DNA of 58,559 bases from an uncultured Sutterella sp. (GCA_900767875.1 CAAGAT010000083.1:1-58559); one strand, 5' to 3'; positions 7,722 to 16,386 are shown, counted from the first letter of the stretch. Program-made: numbers and translations. The notes: generated from the sequence alone by a model not told the origin.

Positions 7722-8993
7722 TTAAGTTTGTTTGAGAATCGAAGGGTCTTTGCGCACGGCGTTGCGGATGCCCCGGAAAATGGCGTCGGCTAGGCGCGCC
7801 TGCTGACGGGCGTCCCGCAGACGGTTTTCTTCCTTGGGGTTACTCAAAAACGCGGTTTCCACGAGAATCGAAGGAACGCCCTGGGCCTTTAGCACGGCAA
7901 ATTCGGCGTATTCGACCGAGGATTTGTGCAGGGGTCCGAGTTTGGACAGTTCCGAGAGCACCTCGTCGCCCAACTGAATGCCGTAGCGCAGCTTGGTTTC
8001 GGCGAGCATATCCACGACGGTGCTGCGGGCCTGCTTGGCCACGTCCTTAAAGACGGTGCCGCCGATTTCGTCGGCACGGTTCTGGGTTTGCGCCAGCCAC
8101 CGGGCCTGCAGCGAGGAGGCGCCGCCCACGCTCAGCGTAAAGACCGACGAGCCGCTCGCATCGGGCTTGATCCAGGCGTCGGCGTGAATGCTCACGAAGA
8201 TGTGGGCCTTGTTTTTGACAGCCACGGCCGCGCGCTTGGAAAGCGGCAGGAACACGTCGCGCGTGCGCGTCATCACGGCGCGCATGCCGCGGGTGCGGTT
8301 GATCTGCGCCTGTAGCTTTTTGGCAATTGCAAGGACCACCGTCTTTTCATAGGTCTTGCGTCGCTTGCCCACGGCCCCGGGGTCTTCGCCACCGTGCCCG
8401 GCGTCGATCACCACCACCAGGGTTTCGGTCTTGCCGGTGCGCTTGGGAGCCGAGCGCGTCGTGCGCCGCTCGGTTTCCTGCACGGTGTTGGGGCGGCTTT
8501 GGCCGCTTCGTACCTGTCGCACGGGCTTGTCGTCGGCATCGGCCTGCTCGATCACACGCCGCATCGTGTCGGCGTTGGTCGGCTCCATGTCGATGATGAT
8601 GCGGTGGCCGAACTGCGCCACGGGTTTGGCGTAGTTAACGTCGGCCTTCACATCGTCCTTGAGGTCAAAGACGATGCGCAACACGTTGGGCTTGAATTGC
8701 CCCGGGCGGATGGCCGAAATGAAGTTGTCGCCGCTCTTAAAGTCCTTGAGGGTCTTTTCGAGGTTGGCCGTCAGGCGCAGCCCTTCAATATCAAGCACCA
8801 GTCGGTAGGGCTTTTTGCCTCGCAGGACCATGTAGCTGTACTTGAGCCTGCGGTCGGATTCCACGGACACGCGGGTGCTCTCGTCGCCGGGCCAAATGCG
8901 GATCTGCAGCCGGGGGGCCGCCAGGGCCTGCAGCGGCTGCAGCGCCAGGGCGCCCGCGGCGGCCAGCACAAATTCACGGCGGCTCGAGCTCAT
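7722..8993 (-). CDS. amiC: N-acetylmuramoyl-L-alanine amidase AmiC, Tat-exported
   Basis: The 423-residue protein removes stem peptides from septal peptidoglycan in the periplasm. An N-terminal twin-arginine signal (MSSSRREFVLAAAGALAL, cleavage near residue 26) precedes an AMIN domain (about 28-140). The catalytic Amidase_3 domain has zinc ligands and the catalytic acid at H200 (VVIDAGHGGEDPG), E216, H270 (VSIHADAW) and E379 (ILVETAFLSN). ATG 8993 is chosen because it starts the Tat signal, has GGAGG upstream, and overlaps the tsaE stop as ATGA. The tsaE-amiC pair is conserved in proteobacteria. Confidence 0.93.
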   Translation of the reverse strand: MSSSRREFVLAAAGALALQPLQALAAPRLQIRIWPGDESTRVSVESDRRLKYSYMVLRGKKPYRLVLDIEGLRLTANLEKTLKDFKSGDNFISAIRPGQFKPNVLRIVFDLKDDVKADVNYAKPVAQFGHRIIIDMEPTNADTMRRVIEQADADDKPVRQVRSGQSRPNTVQETERRTTRSAPKRTGKTETLVVVIDAGHGGEDPGAVGKRRKTYEKTVVLAIAKKLQAQINRTRGMRAVMTRTRDVFLPLSKRAAVAVKNKAHIFVSIHADAWIKPDASGSSVFTLSVGGASSLQARWLAQTQNRADEIGGTVFKDVAKQARSTVVDMLAETKLRYGIQLGDEVLSELSKLGPLHKSSVEYAEFAVLKAQGVPSILVETAFLSNPKEENRLRDARQQARLADAIFRGIRNAVRKDPSILKQT

Positions 8994-9490
8994 GCCGTCA
9001 CCTCCGAGAAAACGGCGCGGCCCAAAGGAGAGAAGGCCTTGAGTTCGGCCTTGCGTGCGAGGTTGTCCACCGTGAGCGAAAGGGTGAGGTCGGCGGCGGG
9101 CAGATAGGGCCCGGCTTTTTGGCTCCACTCGCAGGCCGTCACGCGGCCGGCCCCGAAAAGCTCACGGAACCCCGCGTCCTCAAACTCTTCGGGCGCCTCA
9201 AAGCGGTAAAAGTCAAAGTGGTGAAACGCCAGGCCGTTGCCGATTTCGTAGTCTTCGACGAGCTCAAAGGTGGGACTGCGCACGCGCCCGGTCACGCCGC
9301 AGGCGCGCAAGAGCGCGCGCGTCAGGGTCGTTTTGCCCGCGCCCAGGCCGCCTTCGAGGCGAAGGTTAAAGCCGCCTTGGGCAATGTCCTTTTCGTGCGC
9401 GAGGATGGCGTGCGCCAGACGCACGGCAAAAGCTTGCGTGTCGGTCTGGGACTGAAAATAAAGCGTGGTGAAATCGGCCGTTTCTTGCAT
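8990..9490 (-). CDS. tsaE: tRNA threonylcarbamoyladenosine biosynthesis ATPase TsaE
   Basis: A 166-residue P-loop protein with Walker A GGLGAGKTT (47-55), the switch-like SPTF (72-75) and the family signature HHFDFYRF. TsaE works with TsaB and TsaD to make t6A at position 37 of ANN-decoding tRNAs; its ATPase resets the complex. Slightly longer than Escherichia coli TsaE (153 residues). Its TGA overlaps the amiC ATG by four bases, indicating translational coupling. Confidence 0.92.
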   Translation of the reverse strand: MQETADFTTLYFQSQTDTQAFAVRLAHAILAHEKDIAQGGFNLRLEGGLGAGKTTLTRALLRACGVTGRVRSPTFELVEDYEIGNGLAFHHFDFYRFEAPEEFEDAGFRELFGAGRVTACEWSQKAGPYLPAADLTLSLTVDNLARKAELKAFSPLGRAVFSEVTA

Positions 9491-9581
9491 GAACCCAAGT
9501 GTAGAGCATGCTCGGGCAAAAGAAGTGATGTCTCAAGCACAAAGGCCGCGTAAAGCGTTGAAAAAATTTGTACCGCGCGCC

Positions 9582-10832
9582 CTATCGCATGGTCTCGCGC
9601 TGGTCGATGCGCGCCAGAGCCTGCGGCCGCAGCCGCATCGACACGCCCCAGAGCACGAGCACCAGAGCGGCGCAGACGGCCGAGGCCAGGGCATAACGCG
9701 CGGCCGAGCCCATCACCAGGGGCACCAGCAGCGCGGCGGCCACGCAAAACGAGCTCGTGACGAAAAACTGCTGAATGGCGGCGGCCATGCCGCGGTTTTT
9801 CGGGAAGTAATCAAGGTTCATGGCCATCATCACGGGGCGCAAGAGGGCCATGCCCAGCGAATAGACAATCGGGCAGACGAGCACAAGCCAGAAGGCGCCG
9901 TTCTGCGTGACGGGGGAAAGGTCAAAGGCGGCACAGGCTAGGCACGAGACAAAGGTCAACACGGCCACTGTCCAGAGCATGCGTTTGGGTCCGAGAAGCC
10001 GCGCCAGCCTCACCGAGCCCCAGGCGCCCGCAAAGGAGACGACCACCAGGGGAATGGAGAGCCACCCAAAGCCGTCCACATTGAGGCCCATGACGGTGAT
10101 CACGAAGTCCGCCGAACCCGCCGAATAAAGGATCCCGCCCATAAAGAGCACGCCGTGCGCGAGGACCCCGGCGAGGAACGCCCCGTGCGTCAGCCCCCGG
10201 CCGTAGGCCGAGAGCATCGCCCGAGGCTTGGCCGAAACCCGGTCGGAGGTCTTCAGAGTCTCGGGCATGCACCAAAACACAAAGGCGGCGATGCCCAGGG
10301 CATAGGCAATCAGAAAGACGAAGACCGCGTGCCAGCCCCAATAAAGGACGATCTGCCCGCCCACCACGGGCGCCAGGGCGGGGCTGGCGGCAAAAAAGAA
10401 GGCGATCATGCCGTTGACGTTGGCCGCCTCCGGGCCGCTCCAACTGTCGCGCACGATGGCCTGCGTGACGCTCTGCCCGACGGCGGCCCCCACGCCCTGC
10501 AGCATGCGCCAGACCAGCAGAGCCCGGAGCGATTCGCTCAAGGCCGCCCCGAGGCAGGCGGCCGCAAACAGCAGCATGCCGCCGATGAGGGTGGGACGGC
10601 GCCCATAGCTGTCCGAGACGCTGCCCGCCACCAGGCTAAAGAGCGCGTAGGTGACGAGGTAGACGGTGAGAGACTGCTGCACGGCCACAAAGCTGACGCC
10701 GTAATCGAGCGCCATCTCGTGGAACCCAGGCATGATGCCGTTGGCCGCAAAGGGCCCGAGGCTCGAAGTGAAGCCTAAGGCGGCCGCGTCGCGGGCGCGT
10801 GGATGAGCGGGGAAAGAGGCGATGACGGACAT
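9582..10832 (-). CDS. MFS exporter of the Bcr/CflA type
   Basis: A 416-residue protein with 12 predicted membrane segments. It has the MFS loop motif GSVSDSYGRRPTLIGG between segments 2 and 3, and the drug-proton antiporter pattern GVGAAVGQSVTQAIVRD. Bcr/CflA members export drugs or small metabolites; the substrate here is unknown. ATG 10832 (MSVIASFPAHP) is chosen because the longer frame to 10934 adds 34 non-hydrophobic residues. It is divergent from nikR across 153 bp, so NikR may control it, although no clear operator is visible. Confidence 0.85.
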   Translation of the reverse strand: MSVIASFPAHPRARDAAALGFTSSLGPFAANGIMPGFHEMALDYGVSFVAVQQSLTVYLVTYALFSLVAGSVSDSYGRRPTLIGGMLLFAAACLGAALSESLRALLVWRMLQGVGAAVGQSVTQAIVRDSWSGPEAANVNGMIAFFFAASPALAPVVGGQIVLYWGWHAVFVFLIAYALGIAAFVFWCMPETLKTSDRVSAKPRAMLSAYGRGLTHGAFLAGVLAHGVLFMGGILYSAGSADFVITVMGLNVDGFGWLSIPLVVVSFAGAWGSVRLARLLGPKRMLWTVAVLTFVSCLACAAFDLSPVTQNGAFWLVLVCPIVYSLGMALLRPVMMAMNLDYFPKNRGMAAAIQQFFVTSSFCVAAALLVPLVMGSAARYALASAVCAALVLVLWGVSMRLRPQALARIDQRETMR

Positions 10833-10985
10833 GCGCGGCAGGCAGAAAAAACGTGCGCCAACTATAACGCGCAGGGGGCCGGACGCGCGCGTAGGCCTGA
10901 CGGAGGCGGCGTAAAATGAAAAGCTTTCCGACAACCCCTTACACGAGGAGCGGCCCGGCGTTCAGGCGCGGGCCGGCCCAAAGCC

Positions 10986-11510
10986 ATGCAGCGACTGACG
11001 ATTTCCGTGGACGATGATATTGCGCAGGCCTTTGAAGAGCTCATCGCCAAGCGCGGCTACAAAAACCGCAGCGAGGCCTTCCGCGACCTGCTGCGCCGCG
11101 AGCTCTCGCAGGAGGCCCTGACCCGGGGCCTGCCCGGCAAGGACGAGTGCATGGCGGTGGTGAGCTACGGGTTCGATCACCACAGCCGCAACCTCTCGGC
11201 CAAGGTCAACGAACAGCAGCACGCCCATCACGAAAGCATCGTGGCGAGCATGCACGTGCACGCCAACCACGATCACTGCGTTGAAGTGGTGGTGATGCGC
11301 GGCGCGTACGAGGCGGTGCGGCCCCTCGCCGAAGAAATGATCGCCGAGACGGGCATCGAAAACGGCGCCGTGCATTACGTGGCGCTGCCCGCCGACGGCG
11401 GCCACACGCATGCGCATGACCACGCCCACGCCCATGACCACGCTCATGATCACGGCCACGAGCACACTCACGATCACAGCCACAATTCGGAAGAAAAGAA
11501 CACCAAATGA
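10986..11510 (+). CDS. nikR: Nickel-responsive regulator NikR with histidine-rich tail
   Basis: The 174-residue product has a ribbon-helix-helix DNA-binding domain (MQRLTISVDDDIAQAFEEL to about residue 45) and an ACT-like nickel domain. The four high-affinity nickel ligands are all present with the same spacing as in Escherichia coli NikR: H79, H90, H92 and C98. Beyond the usual end at about residue 137 there is a tail with 14 histidines alternating with other residues (HTHAHDHAHAHDH and onward). Such tails are typical of nickel storage proteins such as HypB or SlyD, not of NikR. Its stop overlaps the start of the AEC permease by four bases. Confidence 0.93.
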   Translation: MQRLTISVDDDIAQAFEELIAKRGYKNRSEAFRDLLRRELSQEALTRGLPGKDECMAVVSYGFDHHSRNLSAKVNEQQHAHHESIVASMHVHANHDHCVEVVVMRGAYEAVRPLAEEMIAETGIENGAVHYVALPADGGHTHAHDHAHAHDHAHDHGHEHTHDHSHNSEEKNTK

Positions 11511-12439
11511 TCGAGAGCCTTCCCAAAATCGCCGCCTTCGTGTTCTTTATTTGGCTCGGATGGTTCCTGCGCCGCAGCGGCATGCTCAAGCAGTCGGCCT
11601 TTGACGCCGTCAGCGTTCTGGTGCTCTACGTCACGCTGCCGTGCATCATCATCACCAACCTCAACGGCATACACATCGAGGGGATCATGCTCCTGGTGGT
11701 GCTCTTGGGGTTCCTCTTTAATGCCGCCATGCTCGGGTACGCCTGGGTCGTGAGCCGGCGCCTGACGGACGAGAAAAAGCGGGACTTTTTTCGTCTGAAT
11801 TTGGGCGGCTTTTCGGTCGGGCCCCTGGCGGTGCCCTACATCCAGGCCTTTTACCCCACGACGGGCCTGATGACGGCCTTTATGTTCGACGTGGGCAACG
11901 TGATCATGGCAGGCGGCGGCACCTATGCGCTCCTGGCGGGCGCCCACGAAAAGGACCGTTCGTTTTTCAAGGTGGCCAAGGCGATTTTGGGCCGCATGGT
12001 GCGCTCGGGCCCCCTGGTGACCTTTGCCGTGGTGGTGGGCATGAGCGTGGTCGGGCTCAAGTTTCCCGACGCGGTGACCACGGTCACCAAGGTGGGCGCG
12101 CAGGCCAACACGATGCTCGCGATGATCATGATCGGCGAGTCGATTGAACTGTCGATGAGCCGCGACAAGTTCGTGCAGATTTTGAAGATTGTGTCCAACC
12201 GGTGGCTGCTGTGCATCGTCTTTGCTCTGACCTGCGCCTACTTCATGCCCTTTGAGGGCGAAGTGCGCATGGCCATGGTCCTGGTGTGCCTCTCGCCCCT
12301 GCCGGCCATGAGCCTGATTTACACCGCGCAGCTTGGCTGTGACGTCGGCATGGGCGCCAACCTCAATTCGCTGTCGGTGATCCTGTCGATCATCGTGATG
12401 TCGGCGGCCCTGCTGATCATGCAGTCGGCGGGCTTTTAA
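11507..12439 (+). CDS. AEC family permease
   Basis: A 310-residue membrane protein with about ten segments and the auxin efflux carrier family layout, including LNLGGFSVGPLAVPYI and a FDVGNVI turn in the first half and a polar ALTCAYFMPFEGEVR region in the second. Relatives carry organic acids such as malate or malonate; the substrate is not predictable. The ATGA overlap with nikR shows coupling, which is an unusual partner for this family. A paralogue of the same family lies at 57419-58381. Confidence 0.85.
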   Translation: MIESLPKIAAFVFFIWLGWFLRRSGMLKQSAFDAVSVLVLYVTLPCIIITNLNGIHIEGIMLLVVLLGFLFNAAMLGYAWVVSRRLTDEKKRDFFRLNLGGFSVGPLAVPYIQAFYPTTGLMTAFMFDVGNVIMAGGGTYALLAGAHEKDRSFFKVAKAILGRMVRSGPLVTFAVVVGMSVVGLKFPDAVTTVTKVGAQANTMLAMIMIGESIELSMSRDKFVQILKIVSNRWLLCIVFALTCAYFMPFEGEVRMAMVLVCLSPLPAMSLIYTAQLGCDVGMGANLNSLSVILSIIVMSAALLIMQSAGF

Positions 12440-12469
12440 AGCGCGAGGCCGACCGCATGGGCCAAGCCA

Positions 12470-12961
12470 TCAGGCCTTGTTGGCCTCTTTGTACTCGGCT
12501 TCGGTGACGGCCGCCAGCCACGTCGCCTTGTTGTTGGGCACATTGGTTTCAATCGAAATGTGCGTCATGGGGCTTGCGGCGCAGGCCCCGTGCCAGTGCT
12601 CGACGTCCGGCTTAATGAGAACCACGTCGCCCTTGCGGATGCGGCGCGCCTTTTGGCCGCGTTCCTGATAGAGGCCTTCGCCCGCAAGAACCAGCAGAAT
12701 CTGCCCGCCCGAGTGCTTGTGCCAGAACGTGCGCGCGCCCGCTTCAAAGGTTACGCACCCGATCGGGCAGTTAAAGGTCTCATCGGCCTCGTTGAGCATG
12801 GTCAGGTACGAGGTGCCGGAGAAAAAGCGCCCGTACGGGTTGACGGGGCCCTTTTCAAACACGGTGTCGAAGTCCTCGGGGATGGGGGCAGAGGAGGCCG
12901 AGGCGGCGGCGCCCGCCAAAGCGGCCGCACAGGCCGCGCTGAACTGTCGACGGGAAATCAT
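12470..12961 (-). CDS. Cupin-domain protein with Tat signal
   Basis: The 163-residue product begins with a twin-arginine-type signal (MISRRQFSAACAAALAG) and then forms one cupin barrel. Motif 1 is FWHKHSGGQILLVLAGEG and motif 2 is GDVVLIKPDVEHWHG, so three histidines can bind a metal; the usual glutamate of motif 1 is replaced by Q. It resembles periplasmic cupins found near carboxymuconolactone-decarboxylase-like proteins, but the reaction is unknown. ATG 12961 is chosen for the AAAAGGAGAAG upstream and the signal peptide. It is convergent with the AEC permease. Confidence 0.82.
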   Translation of the reverse strand: MISRRQFSAACAAALAGAAASASSAPIPEDFDTVFEKGPVNPYGRFFSGTSYLTMLNEADETFNCPIGCVTFEAGARTFWHKHSGGQILLVLAGEGLYQERGQKARRIRKGDVVLIKPDVEHWHGACAASPMTHISIETNVPNNKATWLAAVTEAEYKEANKA

Positions 12962-13184
12962 CTTTCTTCTCCTTTTGGGAATGATCAATCGGTACCGACA
13001 TCCTGACGCGCTTTGCCCGAAGGCAAGGCCCATCCCCCGTCTTTTTGAGAAAAAACGGCACGACTTTGCCCGCCGGGCGCAACGGGGCGCAGGGCGGGGG
13101 CCGTCGGGTGAGGCAAAACCCGTTTGCTAAAATGTTCCACCCTTTGCCCAAACGGGCAAAAAATGTCGACGGAACAAACGAGAA

Positions 13185-13691
13185 ATGGCAAAAACGAAGA
13201 ACAACGCCACGCCGCTCATTCGCAACAAGCGCGCCACGTTCGACTACACGATCGAAGAGCGCTTTGAGGCCGGTCTTGAGCTGCGCGGCTGGGAAGTCAA
13301 AAGCGTGCGCGCCGGCCGCAGCACGATCAACCTCTCGCACGTGTACGTGCGCGACGGCGAACTTTTTTTGTGCAACGCGAGCTTTACGCCCGCCGATCAG
13401 GTCTGCACGCACGAGAAAACGGAAATCACCCGCACCCGCAAGCTTTTGATGCACCGCAAGGAAATCGACCGACTCATCGGCAAGGTCGATCGCTCGGGCT
13501 ATGCGCTCGTGCCCCTTGATCTGCACTTTAAGAAAAACCGCGTCAAGCTTGAACTGGCCCTGGGCCGCGGCAAGCGCGAGTTTGAAAAGCGCAGCGATGA
13601 AAGTAAGCGCGAGTGGAAGCGCGATCAGTCGCGCCTGATGAAAAACGACATGAGAAGCGGCAAGCCGCGTCAGAACTACAAGGACGCCTAA
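13185..13691 (+). CDS. smpB: SsrA-binding protein SmpB
   Basis: A 168-residue protein with the SmpB OB-fold signature (FDYTIEERFEAGLELRGWEVKS, NLSHVYVRDGELFL, RKLLMHRKEI) and the basic C-terminal tail (REWKRDQSRLMKNDMR) that reaches into the decoding centre. With tmRNA it rescues ribosomes stalled on broken messages. The tmRNA gene is not in this window. The next gene, a nudix hydrolase, starts 12 bp after its stop. Confidence 0.96.
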   Translation: MAKTKNNATPLIRNKRATFDYTIEERFEAGLELRGWEVKSVRAGRSTINLSHVYVRDGELFLCNASFTPADQVCTHEKTEITRTRKLLMHRKEIDRLIGKVDRSGYALVPLDLHFKKNRVKLELALGRGKREFEKRSDESKREWKRDQSRLMKNDMRSGKPRQNYKDA

Positions 13692-13702
13692 AGGGGGCGG
13701 GG

Positions 13703-14293
13703 ATGGACACCAAGAGTTTGGATGCGGCCCTCGAAGAGAAGGTCCTGACGGACGAAACCGTTTACGAAGGGCGCCTTTTGAAGGTGCACCGCCGCGGGGT
13801 GCGCCTGCCCGACGGGCGTCAGAGCTCCCGCGAGATGATCGTGCACCCGGGGGCGGCGGCGATCGTCACGCTCGACGAGCGGGGCCTGACGGTGCTCGAG
13901 CGACAGTGGCGCAGCCCGATGGATCAGGCCTTCTGGGAAATTCCGGCGGGCAAAATCGATCCGGGCGAAGATCCCTTTGAGACGGCGGTGAGGGAACTGG
14001 CCGAAGAAACGGGCCTTGCGGCCGATTCGTGGGTGGAACTCGGCACCATTCACAACGCCATCGGCTACAGCAACGAGCGCATCGTGATTTTTCTGGCGCA
14101 AGGCATCCATGCGGCCGAGGGTGGTCAAAAGCTCGACGCCGGCGAGTTTTTAACCCTCCGGCGCCTCTTGTTTGACGAGGCGATGGCGATGACCCGCAAC
14201 GGTGAGATCACCGACGTCAAGACCCTGGTGGGCCTGACTTGGGCCCGGGACTGGACGAACGGACAACTGCCGCAGGCCGTGGTCCGAAAGTAA
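13703..14293 (+). CDS. nudF: Nudix hydrolase, ADP-ribose pyrophosphatase type
   Basis: The 196-residue protein has a complete Nudix box: G-KIDPG-E-DPFETAV-REL-A-EE-T-G-L. Upstream is the ADP-ribose pyrophosphatase pattern (GAAAIVTLDERG, VLERQWRSPMDQAFWEIPAG). Such enzymes hydrolyse ADP-ribose or related nucleotide sugars to AMP and a sugar phosphate. ATG 13703 follows a GGGGGCGGGG stretch and avoids overlap with smpB; an upstream in-frame ATG inside smpB is unlikely. It is likely co-transcribed with smpB. Confidence 0.88.
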   Translation: MDTKSLDAALEEKVLTDETVYEGRLLKVHRRGVRLPDGRQSSREMIVHPGAAAIVTLDERGLTVLERQWRSPMDQAFWEIPAGKIDPGEDPFETAVRELAEETGLAADSWVELGTIHNAIGYSNERIVIFLAQGIHAAEGGQKLDAGEFLTLRRLLFDEAMAMTRNGEITDVKTLVGLTWARDWTNGQLPQAVVRK

Positions 14294-14318
14294 ATCCCAA
14301 AACAACTCCCCAAACGCA

Positions 14319-14343
14319 AACGCCCCGCATCAAGCGAGGCGTT
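14319..14343. terminator. Hairpin between convergent nudF and bamD
   Basis: AACGCC (14319-14324) pairs with GGCGTT (14338-14343), with a further inner CGC/GCG pairing around ATCAA. A second small stem (GGCTC/GAGCC, 14359-14374) follows. There is no long T run, so termination strength is uncertain, but the position between two convergent stops supports the role. Confidence 0.5.
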
Positions 14344-14386
14344 GCCGCTGGGCTTTAAGGCTCCTGACGGAGCCCCAAGCCATCCG

Positions 14387-15190
14387 TTATTTGAGAAGGC
14401 TCGGGAACCAGGAGTCTTCCTCCTGAGGTGAGGCCTTGATCTTGTTGAGCTCGATGACGCGGCGCGTGTCCTTTTCCAGATCGTACATGCCCAGTTCATG
14501 GTAGCAGTCGGCAATCAGGATCAGCGCGTCGTCACGGGCGGCCGTGGTCTGAAAGTCCGAGATCACCACCTTGGCGCGGTTGATCGCGGCGATGTAGGCC
14601 TTGCGGTCGTAATAAAAGCGCGCGGTGCCCAGCAGATGACGCGCCTGGGCGTTCACAAGCTCGTGCATGCGGCGGCGCGCTTCGGGCGCGTAGCGCGAAT
14701 CGGGAAAGCGAGCCGCGAGTTCCTTGAAGATATCAAAGGCGTCGCGTGCGGCCTTGGCGTCGCGGTCGGCCAAATCCTGGGTCGTCAAAGACGCCAGCCA
14801 GCCATCGCGCTCGTTGAGCGTTGCCAGGGCCTTGAGGTACAGCGCGTAGTCGCTGTTGGGATGATTGGGGTAGGCGCGCAGGAAGCGGTCGAGCTGCTGC
14901 ACGGCGGCCGCGGCATCGTCATCCTTGTAGTTGACGTACGCCAGATCAATCTGCGCCTGCTGGGCGTAGGAGCCGAAGGGATAGCGCGCCTCGAGCTTGG
15001 TATAGTAGTCGCGCGCCACTTCCCAGGTGCCTTCGTTCATGGCACTGCGCGCTTCCGCGTAGAGCTGATTGGCCGTCCAATCGCGGGTCGGGTCGATTTC
15101 GATCGACTGAAGCCACGAGCAGCCGCTTAAGGCGGCGGCGGCACACAGCAGGGAAATTTTTGTAAGACGCACTAAGTGACTGGAATTCAT
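14387..15190 (-). CDS. bamD: Outer membrane assembly lipoprotein BamD
   Basis: The 267-residue lipoprotein has a signal peptide ending in a lipobox LSGC (C24) and five TPR-like helical repeats (for example FGSYAQQAQIDLAYVNYKDDD). BamD is the essential lipoprotein partner of BamA in inserting beta-barrel proteins such as the porins encoded at 22.7-25.3 kb. ATG 15190 is used; GTG 15196 and GTG 15172 are alternatives, and the last would still leave a full signal. Its start codon overlaps that of the divergent rluD gene. Confidence 0.93.
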   Translation of the reverse strand: MNSSHLVRLTKISLLCAAAALSGCSWLQSIEIDPTRDWTANQLYAEARSAMNEGTWEVARDYYTKLEARYPFGSYAQQAQIDLAYVNYKDDDAAAAVQQLDRFLRAYPNHPNSDYALYLKALATLNERDGWLASLTTQDLADRDAKAARDAFDIFKELAARFPDSRYAPEARRRMHELVNAQARHLLGTARFYYDRKAYIAAINRAKVVISDFQTTAARDDALILIADCYHELGMYDLEKDTRRVIELNKIKASPQEEDSWFPSLLK

Positions 15191-16337
15191 GACCACGAAT
15201 AAGCAATCTGAAAAGCAATTGGGCGATTATATCTGCGAAGACCCCGCTCAAGCGCTTGAATTTGAGGATGATGCTGATCATACAGCAGAGCCCGATGTCT
15301 ACGAAATTGAAGGTTTCCCTTCGGGCGAGCGGCTCGATAAGGTGCTCGCCGCGCTCATTTCTTCGGTGAGCCGCGCGCGGCTTCAAAAGTGGATTGAAGC
15401 CGGGGCGGTGCGCGTCAACGGCGAAGTGGCCTCGGGCGTGCGCCTGAAAGTGGCCGACGGCGACGAAGTCATCGTCACGCCCCAGCCCGCGCCCGAAGAC
15501 ACGGCGTACGTGGCCCAAGACGGCATTGCCTTTGACGTCGTTTATGAGGACGAGGACATCATCGTCATCAATAAGCCCGCGGGGCTGGTGGTGCACCCGG
15601 CGGCCGGCCACTGGAACGGCACGCTTTTAAATGGCCTCTTGTTCCGCTATCCGGAACTGACGCGTGTCAGCCGCGCCGGCATCGTGCACCGGCTGGATAA
15701 GGAAACCTCGGGTCTGATGGTGGTGGCGCGCAACGAAGCCTCCCGCACCGAGCTCGTGCGTCAGCTGCAGGCGCGCACCGTTGGTCGCGAGTACTGGGCG
15801 ATCGTGCTGGGCCTGGCGCCCGAAGCCGGTTTTGTGGACCGCTCGATCGGGCGCGACCCGCGCTCGCCCATTAAGTTTTGCTGCCGCGGCGGGCAGGGCA
15901 GCCGCCCGGCGCGCACCCGCGTGCGCCTGGTGGAGTCCACGCGCATTGCCGGCCGTACGGTGAGCTGGGTGGCCTGCCGCTTGGAGACCGGCCGCACGCA
16001 TCAGATCCGCGTGCACCTCACCAGCGTCGGGTTGCCGCTCTTGGGCGATCCCTTGTACCGCACCAACGCTTCCGCCCTTCCGGAAGAGGCGGGCGTGGCC
16101 GCGCGCTTTAACCGTCAGGCCCTGCACGCCAGCCGCCTGCTTCTCAAGCACCCGGCCACGGGCGAAACATGCGAGTGGTTTGTCGAGCCCCCGCAGGACA
16201 TGATCGAACTCATGGATGTTCTGGACTTTGGGCCCGTGGACGAGCCCGTGCATGTGTTTGAGGACAATGCGCGCCCGGCGGTGCCCGATTTTGGGCCCGT
16301 GGTGTACGAAGGCGAGTTGGACGACTCAATAAAGTAA
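15189..16337 (+). CDS. rluD: 23S rRNA pseudouridine synthase RluD
   Basis: A 382-residue protein with an S4 RNA-binding domain (about 42-100, ERLDKVLAALISSVSRARLQ) and a pseudouridine synthase domain with catalytic D170 in GIVHRLDKETSG. RluD makes pseudouridines 1911, 1915 and 1917 in helix 69 of 23S rRNA. There is an acidic N-terminal extension of about 38 residues and an acidic C-terminal one of about 50. No other ATG lies before the S4 domain, so ATG 15189 is used even though it overlaps the divergent bamD start; a TTG at 15216 is possible. It is followed by pgeF, as in many proteobacteria. Confidence 0.92.
   Translation: MTTNKQSEKQLGDYICEDPAQALEFEDDADHTAEPDVYEIEGFPSGERLDKVLAALISSVSRARLQKWIEAGAVRVNGEVASGVRLKVADGDEVIVTPQPAPEDTAYVAQDGIAFDVVYEDEDIIVINKPAGLVVHPAAGHWNGTLLNGLLFRYPELTRVSRAGIVHRLDKETSGLMVVARNEASRTELVRQLQARTVGREYWAIVLGLAPEAGFVDRSIGRDPRSPIKFCCRGGQGSRPARTRVRLVESTRIAGRTVSWVACRLETGRTHQIRVHLTSVGLPLLGDPLYRTNASALPEEAGVAARFNRQALHASRLLLKHPATGETCEWFVEPPQDMIELMDVLDFGPVDEPVHVFEDNARPAVPDFGPVVYEGELDDSIK
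15226..15231 (-). promoter_or_regulatory. Probable -10 element of bamD inside rluD
   Basis: On the minus strand this reads TATAAT, an exact sigma70 -10 box, about 36 bp before the bamD ATG. A partial -35 (CTTGA) lies about 16 bp upstream. The site is within rluD codons 13-15. The surrounding 100 bp are clearly less GC-rich than the neighbours. Confidence 0.5.
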
Positions 16338-16386
16338 GACAAACGAAGGCGGGGCAAGGCTCTCCGTCTCGGTTGGAGACAAGACA

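Noticed and set aside
10833..10985. NikR operator between the MFS gene and nikR
   Set aside because: No palindrome resembling GTATGA-N16-TCATAC is visible; GC-rich partial repeats are not specific.
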